A DNA stretch of 64,000 nucleotides from Strigamia acuminata (taxonomy: Eukaryota; Arthropoda; Chilopoda; Geophilomorpha; Linotaeniidae). A program made the position numbers and the translations under genes. The first letter of the stretch is position 1. Each line of letters opens with the position of its first letter. Shown one piece after another: positions 11,488 to 23,380 of this stretch. The notes below the pieces were generated by a model, which did not search any database, was not told the origin of the DNA, and saw only the letters and a list, made by a program, of their open reading frames with translations. The stretch is taken from positions 25,661,060-25,725,059 of the forward strand of contig OX442314.1 in assembly GCA_949358305.1 (NCBI GenBank), read 5' to 3'.

Positions 11488-11992
11488 AGAATTTAATTCA
11501 TTAACTTTTAAATGTTGAAAAACTTGACGTAATTTCCCTGTTTTAAGTATTAAATCTATTAGTAAAGTATGTAGAAAAAATTATCCACCCAATAAAAACC
11601 TGGAATTATTAGCCAATAATTATTTTCATTTCAGAACAATATTTTTGGCAGTTTAGATAAATAGCAAAAAAAGAAAATTATATTGTAGGATGGAAAACAA
11701 ATTACAAATACAGTAACATGTGTCGCGCTTGGTCTGTCAGTTTTTTTTGGGTTGACGTTCACACTCAGAATCTAAGAGTTGAGGCTCGGTCGAGAGCTGA
11801 GTGAGAAGTGATTATGTAAAGTTAAATTGCCCAGAAAAAAACGTTTAGTGGACGTATATGCTCGAAACGTCCAAGCCCTTCCGGGTGATGTATTAGGGGC
11901 CGAAATACACAATGTCCAACAAAACCAAAACAAATTCGTGTGATATAATATGCGAAATGTCATTTCAATGTCATTTAATGAGTCCAAACATC
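11488..11992. other. A-B intergenic sequence with a coding-like remnant
   Basis: Contains the AATAAA of gene A (11591-11596). At about 11820-11935 a + strand frame reads VDVYARNVQALPGDVLGAE and a 7-bp hairpin (TGGACGT..ACGTCCA, 11850-11874) overlaps it. This may be a small piece of an older mobile element; I do not recognise it. Confidence 0.35.
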
Positions 11993-12033
11993 AGTTATTG
12001 ATAAGATAAACTATAAACCAACTTAACCGATAA
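11993..12033 (+). promoter_or_regulatory. Proximal GATA-motif cluster upstream of P450 gene B
   Basis: CAGTTATTGATAAGATAA (11993-12010) and CCGATAACA (GATAA at 12029-12033) repeat the arrangement before gene A, 50-85 bp upstream of the ATG. A shared promoter element inherited with the gene duplication is the simplest reading. Confidence 0.35.
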
Positions 12034-12080
12034 CAGCATAAGACAGTCACAGTCACATAGAACATCTTACTACTATAAGT

Positions 12081-14637
12081 ATGGAACTAAAAAAATTCAC
12101 AGACATCATGTTTGAATACTATCAAAGCATTATTTTGATAGCAATCATAACTATATTGCTATATTTAAAACCAAGAAAAAATTTACCACCGGGACCATGG
12201 GGATTGCCAATAGTTGGATATCTCCCATTCTTAAAACAACCGCCTTATAAAGCAGTCACGAAATTGGGAGAAAAGTATGGAAATGTCATTAGGTATGTAT
12301 TAAATCCCAAACACAAAATGTCATTATTATTATTATTTTTTACTATTTGTTTAGTTTTTACTTTGGGAATATATTGGTGATAGTGTTGGGTGATTATAAC
12401 GTTATCAAAGAAGCTTTTGTGAAGCAAGGAAACATATTTTCTGGGAAACCCAATTTTAATCCTTTTCGTTTCACTAAAACAGCTAAAGGTAATGGTTTAC
12501 TTGATTACTTAATGTTATGTTGGTTTTATGATCGTGGTTTCAGGTCTTATGGTGGCAGAAGGCGAAACAGCGAACCAGCACCGACGCTTCATTCTTTCAT
12601 GTTTCAAAGATTTTGGAATGGGTAAAACCAGTCTCGAGCCACAAATAATGGTACATGTTTGCATATACCACTTTTTGCTTATGAAACAATGAAATTTGAA
12701 ATCACCAATCACCTGCCAAAATAAAATTAAATTGCGGACTTTATCAAATAATCAGACTAGTGTAACAAGGATGTTGTGATAACTACACTCCTTTCTATCA
12801 TAGTCAGATCTTTGAACACTCTGAGATGCTGTGTCCGCATTTCTGGTTTTTTATTCATTTATGCATTTCAAGAAAATGCATTTGTGATTCAGTTCTGCAT
12901 TTAAAATAATGCAACACGGAAATCCCTTACTACTTACTTCACCTTTTTCTTGATTTTCGTTCTGACGCCAAGAAATTAGCGGGTGCTTGTTTCTGGCCGA
13001 GAAAAGTAGCCAAACCGATCAAAGACGAGCTCAGGAATCGGTTTCTGCATTCAAAAGTTGCATAGCATGCACCGTTTGGGAGATATGGCAAAAACCAAGT
13101 TTTTCGCCTGTAACTTTACAACGGTACACGATATGAATAAATGGATTTCAGAAATGATTCCTCAGCTCATTTCCGATCGGATAGGCTTGTTTTCCCAGTC
13201 AGAAACGACCTGCAACTTTCTAGATATCGCATCTGGAACTGATTTTAAAATAAATTTTAGGAAGAAATTAAATGTTTTTTGGATGAAATCAGAAAAGAGA
13301 ATGGAAAACCTATGGATTTGAGACATTCATTACACGCAAGCATCTCAAACGTAATAGCAATGTTTGAATTTGGAAAACGATTTGGATACTCGGACAAAGA
13401 ATTTAGCCGGTCAATAAAAATAATAACAAATACAGGGCAATTCCTTGGAGCTATGACAAGACAGACATTTCTCCCTTGGATAAAATATATTCCACTTCCA
13501 GGCATGACTGCAGCATTTCAAACCCTAAAGTACTTAATATCACGCATCCTCACTGCTGACTGCTGATGATCTTCAAAATTGTTACTTTAAAGTAGTTCGC
13601 GAATATTAATGACGAACTTCTTTTCTGAAAAACTGCAACAAAATGAAAACAACTATGTGGAAGGAAGCAGGACACATTACATTGATGCTTTTCTCACTGA
13701 AAGAAATTCTATCATCAAAAAAACAGGCTCCGAAGCAAATTTTAGTAGTAAGTCTGAAACGAGTAATGGGAAATCAAAATGTGGAAATGGGAAATATCTC
13801 GTAATCTTTTCTCATCAGGGATAAATAACTATTTTACATTTCTTATTTTCAGAGGAAGAACTATTAGCTAATTTAAGAGTTCTGTTTGCTGCTGGCACGG
13901 ACACAACTACTGCAGTTTTACTTTGGAGCGTTCTTTACTTCTTGAAATATCCAGAAATGGGAATCAGAGTGTTACAAGAAATTAACGACGTTATTGGTCA
14001 AAACAGAGATCCAACTTTCAATGACAAGACCAATATGCCTTATACGGATGCTTTTATGCTAGAAGTTCACAGGCACAGTTCATTACTTCCATTTTCGCTT
14101 GTTCACGGGTATGTATAAAGAAATATAATGTTGTCCTTACCAAATATAACCGAATTTCATTATAATTCTATTTATTTATATCTAATATCCATTATCTGAC
14201 AAAGCAATATGGAAGAAACCACTCTAAACGGATACACTATTCCAAAAGGCTCTTACATAGTAGGAAATCTGTGGGCAGTACACCACGACAAGAATCTGTG
14301 GGAAAATCCTGATGAGTTTAATCCAGAACGATTCATCAATGAACATGGAAAAGTGGAAAAACCGGAATATTTAATTCCTTTTTCAATCGGTAAACTTCGA
14401 TAATCTACAGTTCTAAGCAATATTAATTGAAAATCACAAGTGTTTGCTATTTTAACAATAGGTAAACGAAATTGCATTGGAGAAGCCTTAGCAAATACGA
14501 CATATTTCCTCTATTTCACAACATTACTTCAACATTTTGAAATCAAACTTCCAGAAGGAAAAACAGTATCAATGGAGAATCAACTTGGGATTATAAGATT
14601 GCCTGAACCGTTCAATATTCGTATGATAACAAAGTAG
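12081..14637 (+). CDS. Cytochrome P450, CYP2-clan type, gene B (left copy)
   Basis: Complete P450 of 496 residues, predicted to sit on the endoplasmic reticulum and oxidise lipophilic substrates with electrons from P450 reductase. Exons: 12081-12292, 12355-12488, 12544-12650, 13261-13529, 13596-13747, 13853-14108, 14205-14389, 14462-14637. Visible in order: N-terminal anchor, PPGPWGLP hinge (36-43), I-helix AGTDTTT (305-311), K-helix EVHR (E362, R365), PERF (417-420) and haem loop [10 protein letters not shown] with Cys 443. The C-helix WxxxR Trp is Ala 125. It is close to gene A, nearly identical in exon 1, and has all catalytic residues, so it is the best candidate for an active enzyme here. 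AATAAA lies at 14647. Confidence 0.92.
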
Positions 14638-15336
14638 TAACCTTACAATAAACAGTACACCCCTTCAATACCTCAAATGAACCTCCGAACAAAGCTCACA
14701 TTCATACAACAGACATGTAAACATAATAAACATAACAGTAAACATAATAAATCATCTGATAACACGAGAATTTTGTGTAAAATCCTGTGCTGACTGTAGT
14801 GGAACGATAAAAACAGCACGACCTTTGGATCGTCGTATTCAAGGTCTCTCTTAGTCACGAATTTCATAGTTGTATCAAATGATGTTTTCATTATGACTCA
14901 AAATGTTGAATTAATATTTCATTATCTTTGTAACACAAGGAGGTCATCATCCTATTAACAAATAGTTCTAATACTCATGTTGAGTTAATTCTTTATTGAA
15001 TGTCACCTGGTGTAAAACATGTAACACAGTTGCAGTGTTTTATTAAAGGCGCCAACTTTTTCCAATATTTTTTCATTTTTTATTTTAAAATACTCATACG
15101 CACTGATCACGTTAAATTAAGATAGAATTACGTTTTATGTTTTGTGTTTTGGATTTGCACTAAATTGTCTCACCAAATCCCTAATTCTAATTTTCGTTCG
15201 CTCAAATTAATTAATTTTAGTAAGTGCGTACTAAAAAATCCCAACAAAGCGCCAACCATTTAATCTAATCATTCAAGTCTCATATACCAAGGTCAAAAGC
15301 AAATGGCCATCATATCTATTTTTTTAAATATCGTCG
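14638..15336. other. B-C intergenic sequence
   Basis: Holds the poly(A) signal of gene B (14647-14652) and otherwise AT-rich sequence with no recognisable gene. The region repeats exactly at 48361-49059. Confidence 0.6.
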
Positions 15337-15358
15337 TATATAAAGGATTATCATTATC
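15337..15358 (+). promoter_or_regulatory. TATA box and reversed GATA motifs of P450 gene C
   Basis: TATATAAA at 15337-15344 lies 50 bp before the chosen ATG, followed directly by GGATTATCATTATC, which holds two reverse-orientation GATA motifs. This is the clearest core promoter in the cluster. Confidence 0.5.
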
Positions 15359-15393
15359 AACATCAACCTTTTTAGCACATAACTGCAATGACA

Positions 15394-18300
15394 ATGGAAC
15401 TAACAAATTTCAACAATATCATTTACGAATACAGCCAAATTATAACTGGGCTGACAATCATCATTACTGCGTTGCTGTACTTGAAACCACGTAAAAATTT
15501 GCCGCCAGGACCGTGGAGCTTGCCGATAGTAGGTTATCTTCCATTCTTGAAAAAACCGCCTCACTTAGGAATTACTGAGTTAGGAAAGAAGTATGGCAGT
15601 GTCATGAGGTAAATTTTATACTAAAAATTAACATTTTGTTAAATAAATATTTTGTTATCGTAGCTTTTACTTAGGGAGTGTGTTGGTCATAACATTGTGT
15701 GATTATAAAGCCATTAAAGAAGCATTTGTAAAGAAAGGAAATATTTTTTCTGCGAAACCAAAAGCCAATGTTTTTAAATTTAGTTCCAACGACAAAGGTA
15801 GAAATCCTTTTCTTATTTTCTATATCAATTATGCTGATATTTTAAAATCTGTGTGTTCATTTTATGATATTTTTAGGTCTTTTGATGTCCGACGGCGAAA
15901 TAGCCAGTCAACATCGTCGGTTTATTCTTTCAAGTTTCAGAGATTTTGGAATGGGGAAAACCAGTCTCGAGCCACAATTAATGGTACTTGTTGCATTTTC
16001 GGCTCTTAAGGTGGAAACACAAGGGAGCGAGTAAAATTTAAAAGCTTGCTTTTACTTGAAAAAGCAACTAAAATCTCGCCCGCTTGAGCAAACACCAACT
16101 TGCGTTTTTATTCAAAGCTTTGTTTTGAAGCGAGCTTGTACTCACTGTACCCGCTCCAGGTTCAAGCTTGCTGGTGTTTTGGTCATGTGACTTTGACAGC
16201 CAATCAGAATCGTGAAAAAATTGTTGTACACACATTCGTGATTCGGCTATCAGTTCAACTGTAATAGATAAAAAAAATCATATTTACCACATAAAACAAA
16301 TGTTTAATAAATATTGCAGCTAGAAATCAAGTACTTTATGGATGAAATCAGAAAAGAAAATGGAAAAGCTATAGATTTGCAACCACTGTTACGCACAAGT
16401 GTGTCAAATGTAATATCTATGCTTGAATTTGGGAAGCGATTTGAATACTCAGATGAAGAATTTATTCGCCTTAGAAAATTGGTAACAGACAACGCACAAT
16501 TTAATGGATCTTTGGCAATACGTGTATTCCTTCCATGGATAAAATATATCCCCTTCAGTGACAAATTTATAGGATTTCACAAGACGAAGTAAGCTACTTT
16601 TGACTCCCAAAGACTAAAAGCCCTTCCTTGAATATTTTCTTTCTGAAATATTTACCATTTCAATTGTATTGTTTCTCATTTTCGGGCAATATTTCTAGGC
16701 GAGCTATTAGGTTAAAGAAACTACTGCCCCCAAATTTCTAGTTGGAAAAATACGAAACAGCTCTAACTCCATGAAGTAGAATTTAAAAATCTTTGGTTGA
16801 CCTAAAGCAGCATTTCGCAAGCCGGTTTTTGGAGCTTCTATATTTCTAACATGTCTAACATGGGCCCGTCACTCACAGGGCGGTTAGCCCGTGAGTGATG
16901 TGGTCGGTTGGCATATGACATTCTGATGTGGTACTTACCTACAGCCCATGTAGCTGCTCAAGAAGGTTGCAACAAGGACATCTCCCTGTCACTGAGCGTC
17001 ACAGTGGTGAATGGGAGAAAAGCAGAGTCAACTCGGGCACTGCACTGCCCAGGCTGGCTACGGGACCTCACTAGCACACGTCCTCACCCGGTGCTGTCCA
17101 AACTCTCTCTCCCACACCACTCAGCTCCCTCCTTCCCCACTGGGTCAGTCTACCCTGCAAGAGGGGTGACCAGGGGCTAGAGAGCAGTGTGTGGAGTGAC
17201 GTGGGTCACTGTGGATGGCCAGACAGTCACAAATTTGTTCCCATAGCTCAACCTATCCAGATTTCCCGATACTTAATTTGTTCTCAGTCCAGCCCTGGCT
17301 GTAGTTGTAAATAAAATCGACTGTACAGGGTGAGTCAAAACTGTGGTTCCATCAAAATAATTTGGATACGGTTGAAGGGAGAAATTCTAAAATTTTCATG
17401 CAATATAAATCAAGTGTGCTCTTTTCAATGAACTTAATTTCAATACTAAATAAAGTGTGCTCTACAACTTTTCAATTGGAAATTTTGTCTTAGCTTCGAT
17501 GGTTTCCAAGATATAGTAATAACGTGACCCTGAAAAAACATTTCAAGGTCTTTGAAATGAAGTTCATTGGAAAGAGCATACTTGAAAATTTCTGAATTTT
17601 TCATTCAACCCTATCCAAATTATTTCCATTAACCACCCTGTATCGGCCATATACTAGTACTCTCCATTACAGTATAAAGTGAAACATATACTGCAGCCAC
17701 TACAGCACTGTCCTGCCAATGCCAACAGAGTAAATTTCCAAAAGTTCTCCAATTTGTCTTATCTTTCCTTACTTCTAACTCGAAACATTTTTTATTTATA
17801 GAGAAGGTGTAAAAGTTGTTAAAAACTTTTTCTACAAAAAAGTACTACAACATGAAAGAAACTATACCGAAGGAAGCCGAACGCATTTTATTGATGCTTC
17901 TATTACCGAAAGAAATTCTACCATAAGAAAAACAGGTTCAGAAGGATGTTTTTCTAGTAAGTCAAATTCAAACTAAATCAAACAGCAATAGCTACGGGCG
18001 CAATTAAAGGCCTAAGTAAAAATCACTCGTTACGGTAGGCGTACTAAGCCTAACACTGCCTGGGAGCGATCACTATGCGAATATCAGTGTCACTTGTGTT
18101 AAAATTGATCACTAAAATAAAGATCCTTTACCTGACCGGATGAAACAGACATTAAGTCAACTTGTGTCAACTTGTGCTCGCTTCCAATTGTCGTCTGTGG
18201 AGCTAATGCCTGCTCAGGCATATTCTATACACACAATTGTTTAAATTAATAGATTGAATTACCTTTTCAGAAGATGAACTTGTTGGAAATCTAAGGGCTT

Positions 18301-19311
18301 TGTTTGGTGCTGGCACTGAAACTACGACTTCTCTTCTACTCTGGAGTATTCTTTACATCCTAAAATATCCAGAAATAAGAAAAAAGGTTTTACAAGAAAA
18401 TAACGATGTTATTGGTCATAGCAGAGATCCTACTTTCAGTGACAAAAACAACATGCCGTATACTAGTGCGTATCTGTTAGAGGTCCACAGACACGCATCA
18501 ATAGTTCCATTCACTCTTGTTCACAGGTATGTAAAATCTAATTTAATTTAGTGTTTACTATAATTAATTTACTTAAATAGCAACATGGAAGAAACCAATG
18601 TTTCTGGATTCACTGTTCCAAAACACTCTTACGTAATAGGAAATTTATGGGCAGTACATCATGACAAAGATTTGTGGGAAAACCCTGATGAATTCAATCC
18701 CGATAGATTCTTGAATGAGCAAGGAGAAGTTCAAAAATCAGAATATCTTATTCCCTTTTCTATAGGTAAAATTTTGTTTTGGTTGGATTTTCGTGACTTA
18801 ATATATAGTGAGAAGTTGTCAGAAGTAATATACCAGGGGGGGGGGGATAATAGTCAGGATAATAAGGTCAGCACGAATCTTCTTAATTATCAAGTAATTA
18901 GATGAATGCACTACTGGATTGCGCACTGCAAATGGCGTCCAGTTTGTGAGACGACGCATTGTTGAGGCGAAGTGACGTCATAAATGCTCTCCAACTTCCT
19001 GTTTCGCGTCTTACTCCACCAATTTCAATCCAACTTGATATCGCAATTTTTTCCATCGCAAATCCGGTCATCGCAAATTTGGACCTCGCCCATATAAACA
19101 ATTTAATATTCCTTTTATTCTTTTTGATTTATTTTAAACAGGTAAACGAAACTGCATTGGCGAGTCTCTAGCAAATACTCAAAATTTCCTATACTTTACA
19201 ACATTACTTCAAAATTTCAAGATAAGACTCCCAAAAGGAAATACTGTGTCGATGGACTTTCAATTTGGGGTTGCATTGAGTCCCAAACCATTCAAAATTT
19301 GTATGACCTAA
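15394..19311 (+). CDS. Cytochrome P450, CYP2-clan type, gene C (left, intact copy)
   Basis: Complete P450 of 496 residues. Exons: 15394-15608, 15664-15797, 15877-15983, 16320-16588, 17802-17956, 18271-18526, 18581-18765, 19142-19311. The ATG at 15394 is preferred over one two codons upstream because it aligns with the MEL start of gene B. Seen in order: membrane anchor, PPGPWSLP, I-helix AGTETTT, EVHR, FNPDRF (Asp in place of the Glu of A and B), and [10 protein letters not shown] with its Cys near 445. The C-helix position is again Ala (ASQHRR). Introns 4 and 7 are enlarged; intron 4 holds a GC-rich block and a MITE. AATAAA is at 19336. Same family and likely same cell location as B; substrate unknown. 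Confidence 0.9.
16850..17320. other. GC-rich block in gene C intron 4
   Basis: Markedly richer in G+C than the introns around it, with a CACTCACAGGGCGGTTAGCC / CCCGTGAGTG inverted pair at its left edge (about 16868-16898). A 90-codon open frame (16908-17180) has no recognisable domain. It looks inserted, but no target duplication was identified. Confidence 0.4.
17326..17640. mobile_element. 315-bp TA-flanked MITE in gene C intron 4
   Basis: Begins CAGGGTGAGTCAAAAC and ends CCACCCTG, with inverted similarity over about 75-100 bases (AATAATTTGGATA..GGTTGAA on both arms). TA flanks each end (17324-17325, 17641-17642). Non-coding, Tc1/mariner-like by its target. Confidence 0.75.
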
Positions 19312-19359
19312 AAGCAGAGCAACAATTTTACAATCAATAAAATCATTTATTTACTAAGC

Positions 19360-19808
19360 TATACTCTTTCCACACTCAAAATACCCCCCTGGAAGTTTGG
19401 CTCCCATTGGCCAAGCCATTTCACTTGTGTACTGATACAAAAAGAAGACCCAAAACACCAGAAATGCATTACACAGACATACAGATGTAAATACAAATAC
19501 AGACATTGCAATCGATTTCCCATTGTTTGGAAATTGTTTGCTCTCCAGACATAGCAAGCAATAAAATTAAAATAAATGCATTTTATTTAAAAACAACATA
19601 AAATTTTATTTTCAAATTAGAAAATATATTTTATTACACAATAACATTAAATGTAGATCATTTTTTCCATTATTATTCAGGAAAAGACTCAAAATCAAAG
19701 GGAACTACTTTTCCTCATAGCAGTAGTTCAACTGCAGTTCTGAGTGATCAGATTAGGCCAATGGGAGCCAAGCTTCCAGGGGGGTATTTCGAGTGTGGAA
19801 AGAGTATA
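19360..19808. mobile_element. About 450-bp inverted-repeat element just 3' of gene C
   Basis: Left TATACTCTTTCCACACTC and right GAGTGTGGAAAGAGTATA are inverted copies that continue for about 55 bases, including CCCCCCTGGAAG and GCTCCCATTGGCC. The interior is AT-rich and non-coding. The target duplication is probably TA, absorbed in the TATA ends. Confidence 0.7.
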
Positions 19809-19929
19809 GTCAACGTGGATTCTCATTATCATTAATAATCTTAGGCTTTGCACAGGATAATACAACTGCCTTGTCCCATTTGCTTCAAAAATATATTGTA
19901 ATTATATAATCTTTTGCATTGAAATTAAT

Positions 19930-20198
19930 AACCACGGATTTTAGACCTACAAAGACAATTGATCGTTGCACGCTGATCTAATATCTTTAGTTAATAATTG
20001 ATAGGCATGAATACACAATAACCCTTTGTTTTATTTTTCTTTAAATTGAGAAAAGAAATTAATACGACCCATAATTTATCATCAAGCAAGACAAACATAA
20101 CATGTCAACATCTATCAACTGACCATAATTATGGACTTAACAAATTTTACCAATATTCTGTTTGAACACTACCAGACCATTATTCTGATAGCAATTAT
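19930..20198 (+). pseudogene. Broken promoter plus first-exon fragment of a P450 (copy of gene D start)
   Basis: Bases 20131-20198 match the first 67-68 coding bases of gene D (ATGGACTTAAC...), and the 200 bp upstream match D's upstream region (22137-22166 and 22417-22598). Similarity stops abruptly at 20198, where a decayed copia element begins. The rest of exon 1 and all later exons are absent here, so this is a duplicate created with, or split by, the retroelement. Confidence 0.75.
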
Positions 20199-22136
20199 GA
20201 TGGAACAATGTTTTTACAAATTAACAATATATCTTTCTGTTGCTATGTAACTAAATGTTATCAATAAAAATGAAGATGAATGTGTGAATGTTCCCAAGTC
20301 TCCATTGCATGTTGGACTCTTCATAGGTTAAGAGCCCGAACACAAATTTCTTATGTTGGATATGGACTGTTTTTTGGCTAAATAATTAACTTACAGTACA
20401 TATTGTGAGCAAGGTTGGAAATCTAAAGTTTTCATACAGTTTTAAATGTTCCATAAGAGTTAGGCCCTGAATTGTTTGGGTAATAAGCCTCATCCTGAAC
20501 TGATAAAGTGATAAACCTCATACTCATTGCAAACCCAGAACCAAGGTGTTTTGGCAGAGTTGAAAGTCCAATTAAAGACCGACTTGGCAAGAATCCAAAT
20601 AAAATCTAGCAAGACAATTTTGGAATATATTGGGCGCACTACAGCAGTAGCTCAGGAGCTCCAACCAATGGTAGTAGTAACTGTTATACCAGAACTTTGC
20701 TCACACATCCTGAAAGGATTGACTGCGGATTATATTAATTTTGCACGCAGCTGTGATGTGCTGGGGGTAAAAAAAAATAACAATTCAAGTCTTGAAATGT
20801 GCCTTATTGGCTGAGGACACAAAAAAGCCACAACAGCCAACTTCAAATTTGGAGAACGCCAATTGGATACGAGGTGCAACCTCCTCTCAACGGGGCAAGG
20901 GTGACAGATCAGCCGGAGGTCAAACCCAACTCAAATGTTGAAATTGTGGGATCCCAGGCCATAGACAAGCGAAGTGTTGCTGCCCCCCAGCAGAGCCAAG
21001 ACATTCAACCACTAACATCCGCAAACGTTGGGTCCCCAGAGGATGTGGATTATCTGGACCATCCACATCCAGGCAAGTAATAGATGTGGAGGATCAAATA
21101 CCACAGTTCGCTCTTGTTGCAACGGACAGTAACCCTGCTCAAGTAGACAGGGAGAACAAACTTTTAATAGATCGAGAACAATTTGACCCTTGCATATGGT
21201 AAGACTTCACACAAGAGTGGAAACAGGAGTTTATTTACAACATTGGATAACTCATTCCCCAAGGTGGTTTCATTGGCTGATGGCAAAGATTAAAGCATCA
21301 GGAACTTGTGTAATGATGCTGAATATTTAGTTTGGTGATCAAGCCAGAGTACTCAAGTTGGAAGATACCTATTATGTGCCTGATTTGAGTGGTAATCTGC
21401 TATCAATTACCAGAATGACTGATTTGGGATATAAAGTGGCATTTACCGCCAGTGGTTATACAGTTTCTACGATTGACAACGTGCAAGTGTTCCAAGCTTA
21501 ATCCCATAGATGATTACAAACAAGAAACCTGAATGCACCTGCAATGGAGAAAAAAGCAGTAGTGATGGCTATTCAATCACAACCTCCATTGGCACCGCAG
21601 GTTGGCACACATAAACAATCGTGTCTTAAAAGATTTAATAAAGAAAAAGATGGTGATAGAGATGACAATTGACAAAGTTCATAAATGGAAATTGTGTGAG
21701 GAATGTGTGACAGCAAAGCACACCAGAAGCCAGTTTTTGCCTGCACCCTCAATCGGAGCCATGGGCCGCTACAGATGCTTCACGTAGAGCTTTGTTGTCT
21801 GATGCCACACCCTTCAATTGGAAGATCAGATTATATCATATCTTCATGATCACAGATGACTACTCAAGGTGTTTATTCCCTCGTTTATTGTTGTCAAAGG
21901 TTGAGACTTCGCTAGTTTTTGAACAATTCATAGGTACACACCAAAATAAGTTTGAAGCTTAAGTCAAGATGGTCCACTCAGATAATGGGACTGAATTTTA
22001 GAATCAGCAGCTCGGGGCAATTGTAGTTGGCACCAGTCGCCTCTATCCATTGCTGGTGCTGGTTTACATTCCCGCCAAAGTAGACTGTCCTCTTAAGACA
22101 TAGTTCTAAGTAAAAAAAATAATTAAAAAGTGGGTA
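20199..22136 (+). mobile_element. Decayed Ty1/copia-type element (gag and start of integrase)
   Basis: Open pieces in several frames follow copia order: a gag segment (20527-20814) with AELKVQLKTDLARIQ; a nucleocapsid knuckle at about 20937-20980 (C-x2-C-x4-H-x4-C pattern, with an in-frame TGA at 20940 in the first spacer); a pre-integrase segment with YYVPDLSGNLLSITRMTDLGY (about 21371-21430); then LCEECVTAKHTRSQF (about 21690-21735); and an integrase core start with ITDDYSR and HSDNGTEF. Several frameshifts and stops make it inactive. RT and RNase H are missing. It separates the duplicated gene D promoters. Confidence 0.75.
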
Positions 22137-22174
22137 ACCTTGGATTTTAGACCTAAAAAACATTGTTACGTTGC

Positions 22175-22248
22175 CAGGGCCGTTTCGACCTATGAGGCAA
22201 AGAGGCGGCCGCCTCAGGCGGCACACTGACAGGGACGGCAATTTTGGC

Positions 22249-22291
<43 letters not shown>

Positions 22292-22408
22292 AAAAATATT
22301 TTCGAACGTATTCAGAAATAGGTTTTTTTGGGGGGGGGGGGAGGGGGGGGGGGTGGGCGGCATTTTTAATGCTCGCCTCACCACAGATATTTACTAGGAA
22401 CGGCCCTG
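22175..22408. mobile_element. 234-bp hAT-like MITE with 8-bp target duplication
   Basis: Ends CAGGGCCGTTTC and GAACGGCCCTG are inverted repeats of the hAT type, and TACGTTGC is duplicated exactly on both sides (22167-22174, 22409-22416). The interior holds GGCGGCCGCCTCAGGCGG, a poly(A) run of about 38 bases and a G-rich run near 22331-22353. It is absent from the matching upstream region at 19930, so it inserted after that duplication. Confidence 0.85.
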
Positions 22409-22598
22409 TACGTTGCATAATAAAAACAATATCCTGTTGCACACTAATCTAATATCTCCAGTTACTGTAATAATTGATAGCTATGAATACATGATAACTT
22501 AATTTTTTTTAAATTAAGAAAAATATTTAATATGACCAGGAATTTATCATCAAGCAAGACAAACATAACAAGTCCACATCTATCAACTGACCATAATT

Positions 22599-23166
22599 AT
22601 GGACTTAACAATTTTCACCAATATTCTGTTTGAACACTACCAGACCATTATTCTGATTGCAATTATAACTACAATTCTATATTTTAAACCTCGAAAAAAT
22701 TTACCATCAGGACCATGGGGATTGCCCATAGTAGGATATCTTCCTTTCTTGAAACAACCGGCTCATATAGGTCTCACAGAATTAGGAAAGAAATATGGTA
22801 ATGTCATGAGGTAAACTTTAAATAAAATAAACCTTAACATTAAATAAACTTTTTAAAAAAAAATTTATTTGCAGTTATTACTCAGGGAGTGAGTTGGTGA
22901 TAGTGTTGGGTGATTATAGCGCCATGAAAGAAGCATTTGTGAAGCAAGGAAATATATTTTCCGGAAAACCAAAAGCCAATGCTTTTCGATTCAATAAAAC
23001 TGATAAAGGTGCAATTCTAGAATAAGCTTACTGAGTGATTAACATGATTACGGTTTCAGGTATTATGATGGCAGAAGGCGAAATAGCAAGTCAACACCGT
23101 CGATTTATTGTATCAAGTCTAAGAGATTTTGGAATGGGGACAACTAGTTTCGAGTCACGAATAATG
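22599..23166 (+). pseudogene. Cytochrome P450 gene D, first three exons only
   Basis: Exons 22599-22810, 22875-23008 and 23060-23166 match genes A-C in length, phase and content. They encode the membrane anchor, the PSGPWGLP hinge, the region through SGKPKAN, and the C-helix region (IASQHRR, again without Trp), ending at the exon 3 donor. No exon 4-8 sequence follows: an LTR element starts 215 bp into intron 3 and the duplication junction at 38402 comes before any further exon. Exons 1-3 have no stop, so the ancestral gene may have been intact and the missing half may lie beyond the right end of the second unit. As it stands in this unit it cannot make a P450. Confidence 0.8.
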
Positions 23167-23380
23167 GTATTGACCTGTTGCCTCTACTTTAAAGAAACTT
23201 TGAAGTTTCGTAGCAATTAATTCAAAAATTTGATCAAAAACAAACCTGGGTAATGCAAGATTCGAGGCACCTCTCAGTAAAAAAGAAAAAAGAAAAAGAC
23301 GTGATAATTACCAAGTAAAGCCTCCTGATTCCGAAAATGACATTTAAAAGTGTCGGAAATGGTGGCTGTGCTCCCGCCAT

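Noticed and set aside
11840-11900. Hammerhead-ribozyme-like string (CGAAACGTC) between genes A and B
   Set aside because: The required CTGATGA core and pairing stems are absent nearby.
16010-16310. Apparent inverted repeats in gene C intron 3
   Set aside because: AAGCTTG-type words recur but arms do not match over a useful length and no target duplication is seen.
22329-22353. G-run as a quadruplex regulatory element
   Set aside because: It is part of a hAT-like MITE with simple-sequence expansion; no gene context supports a role.
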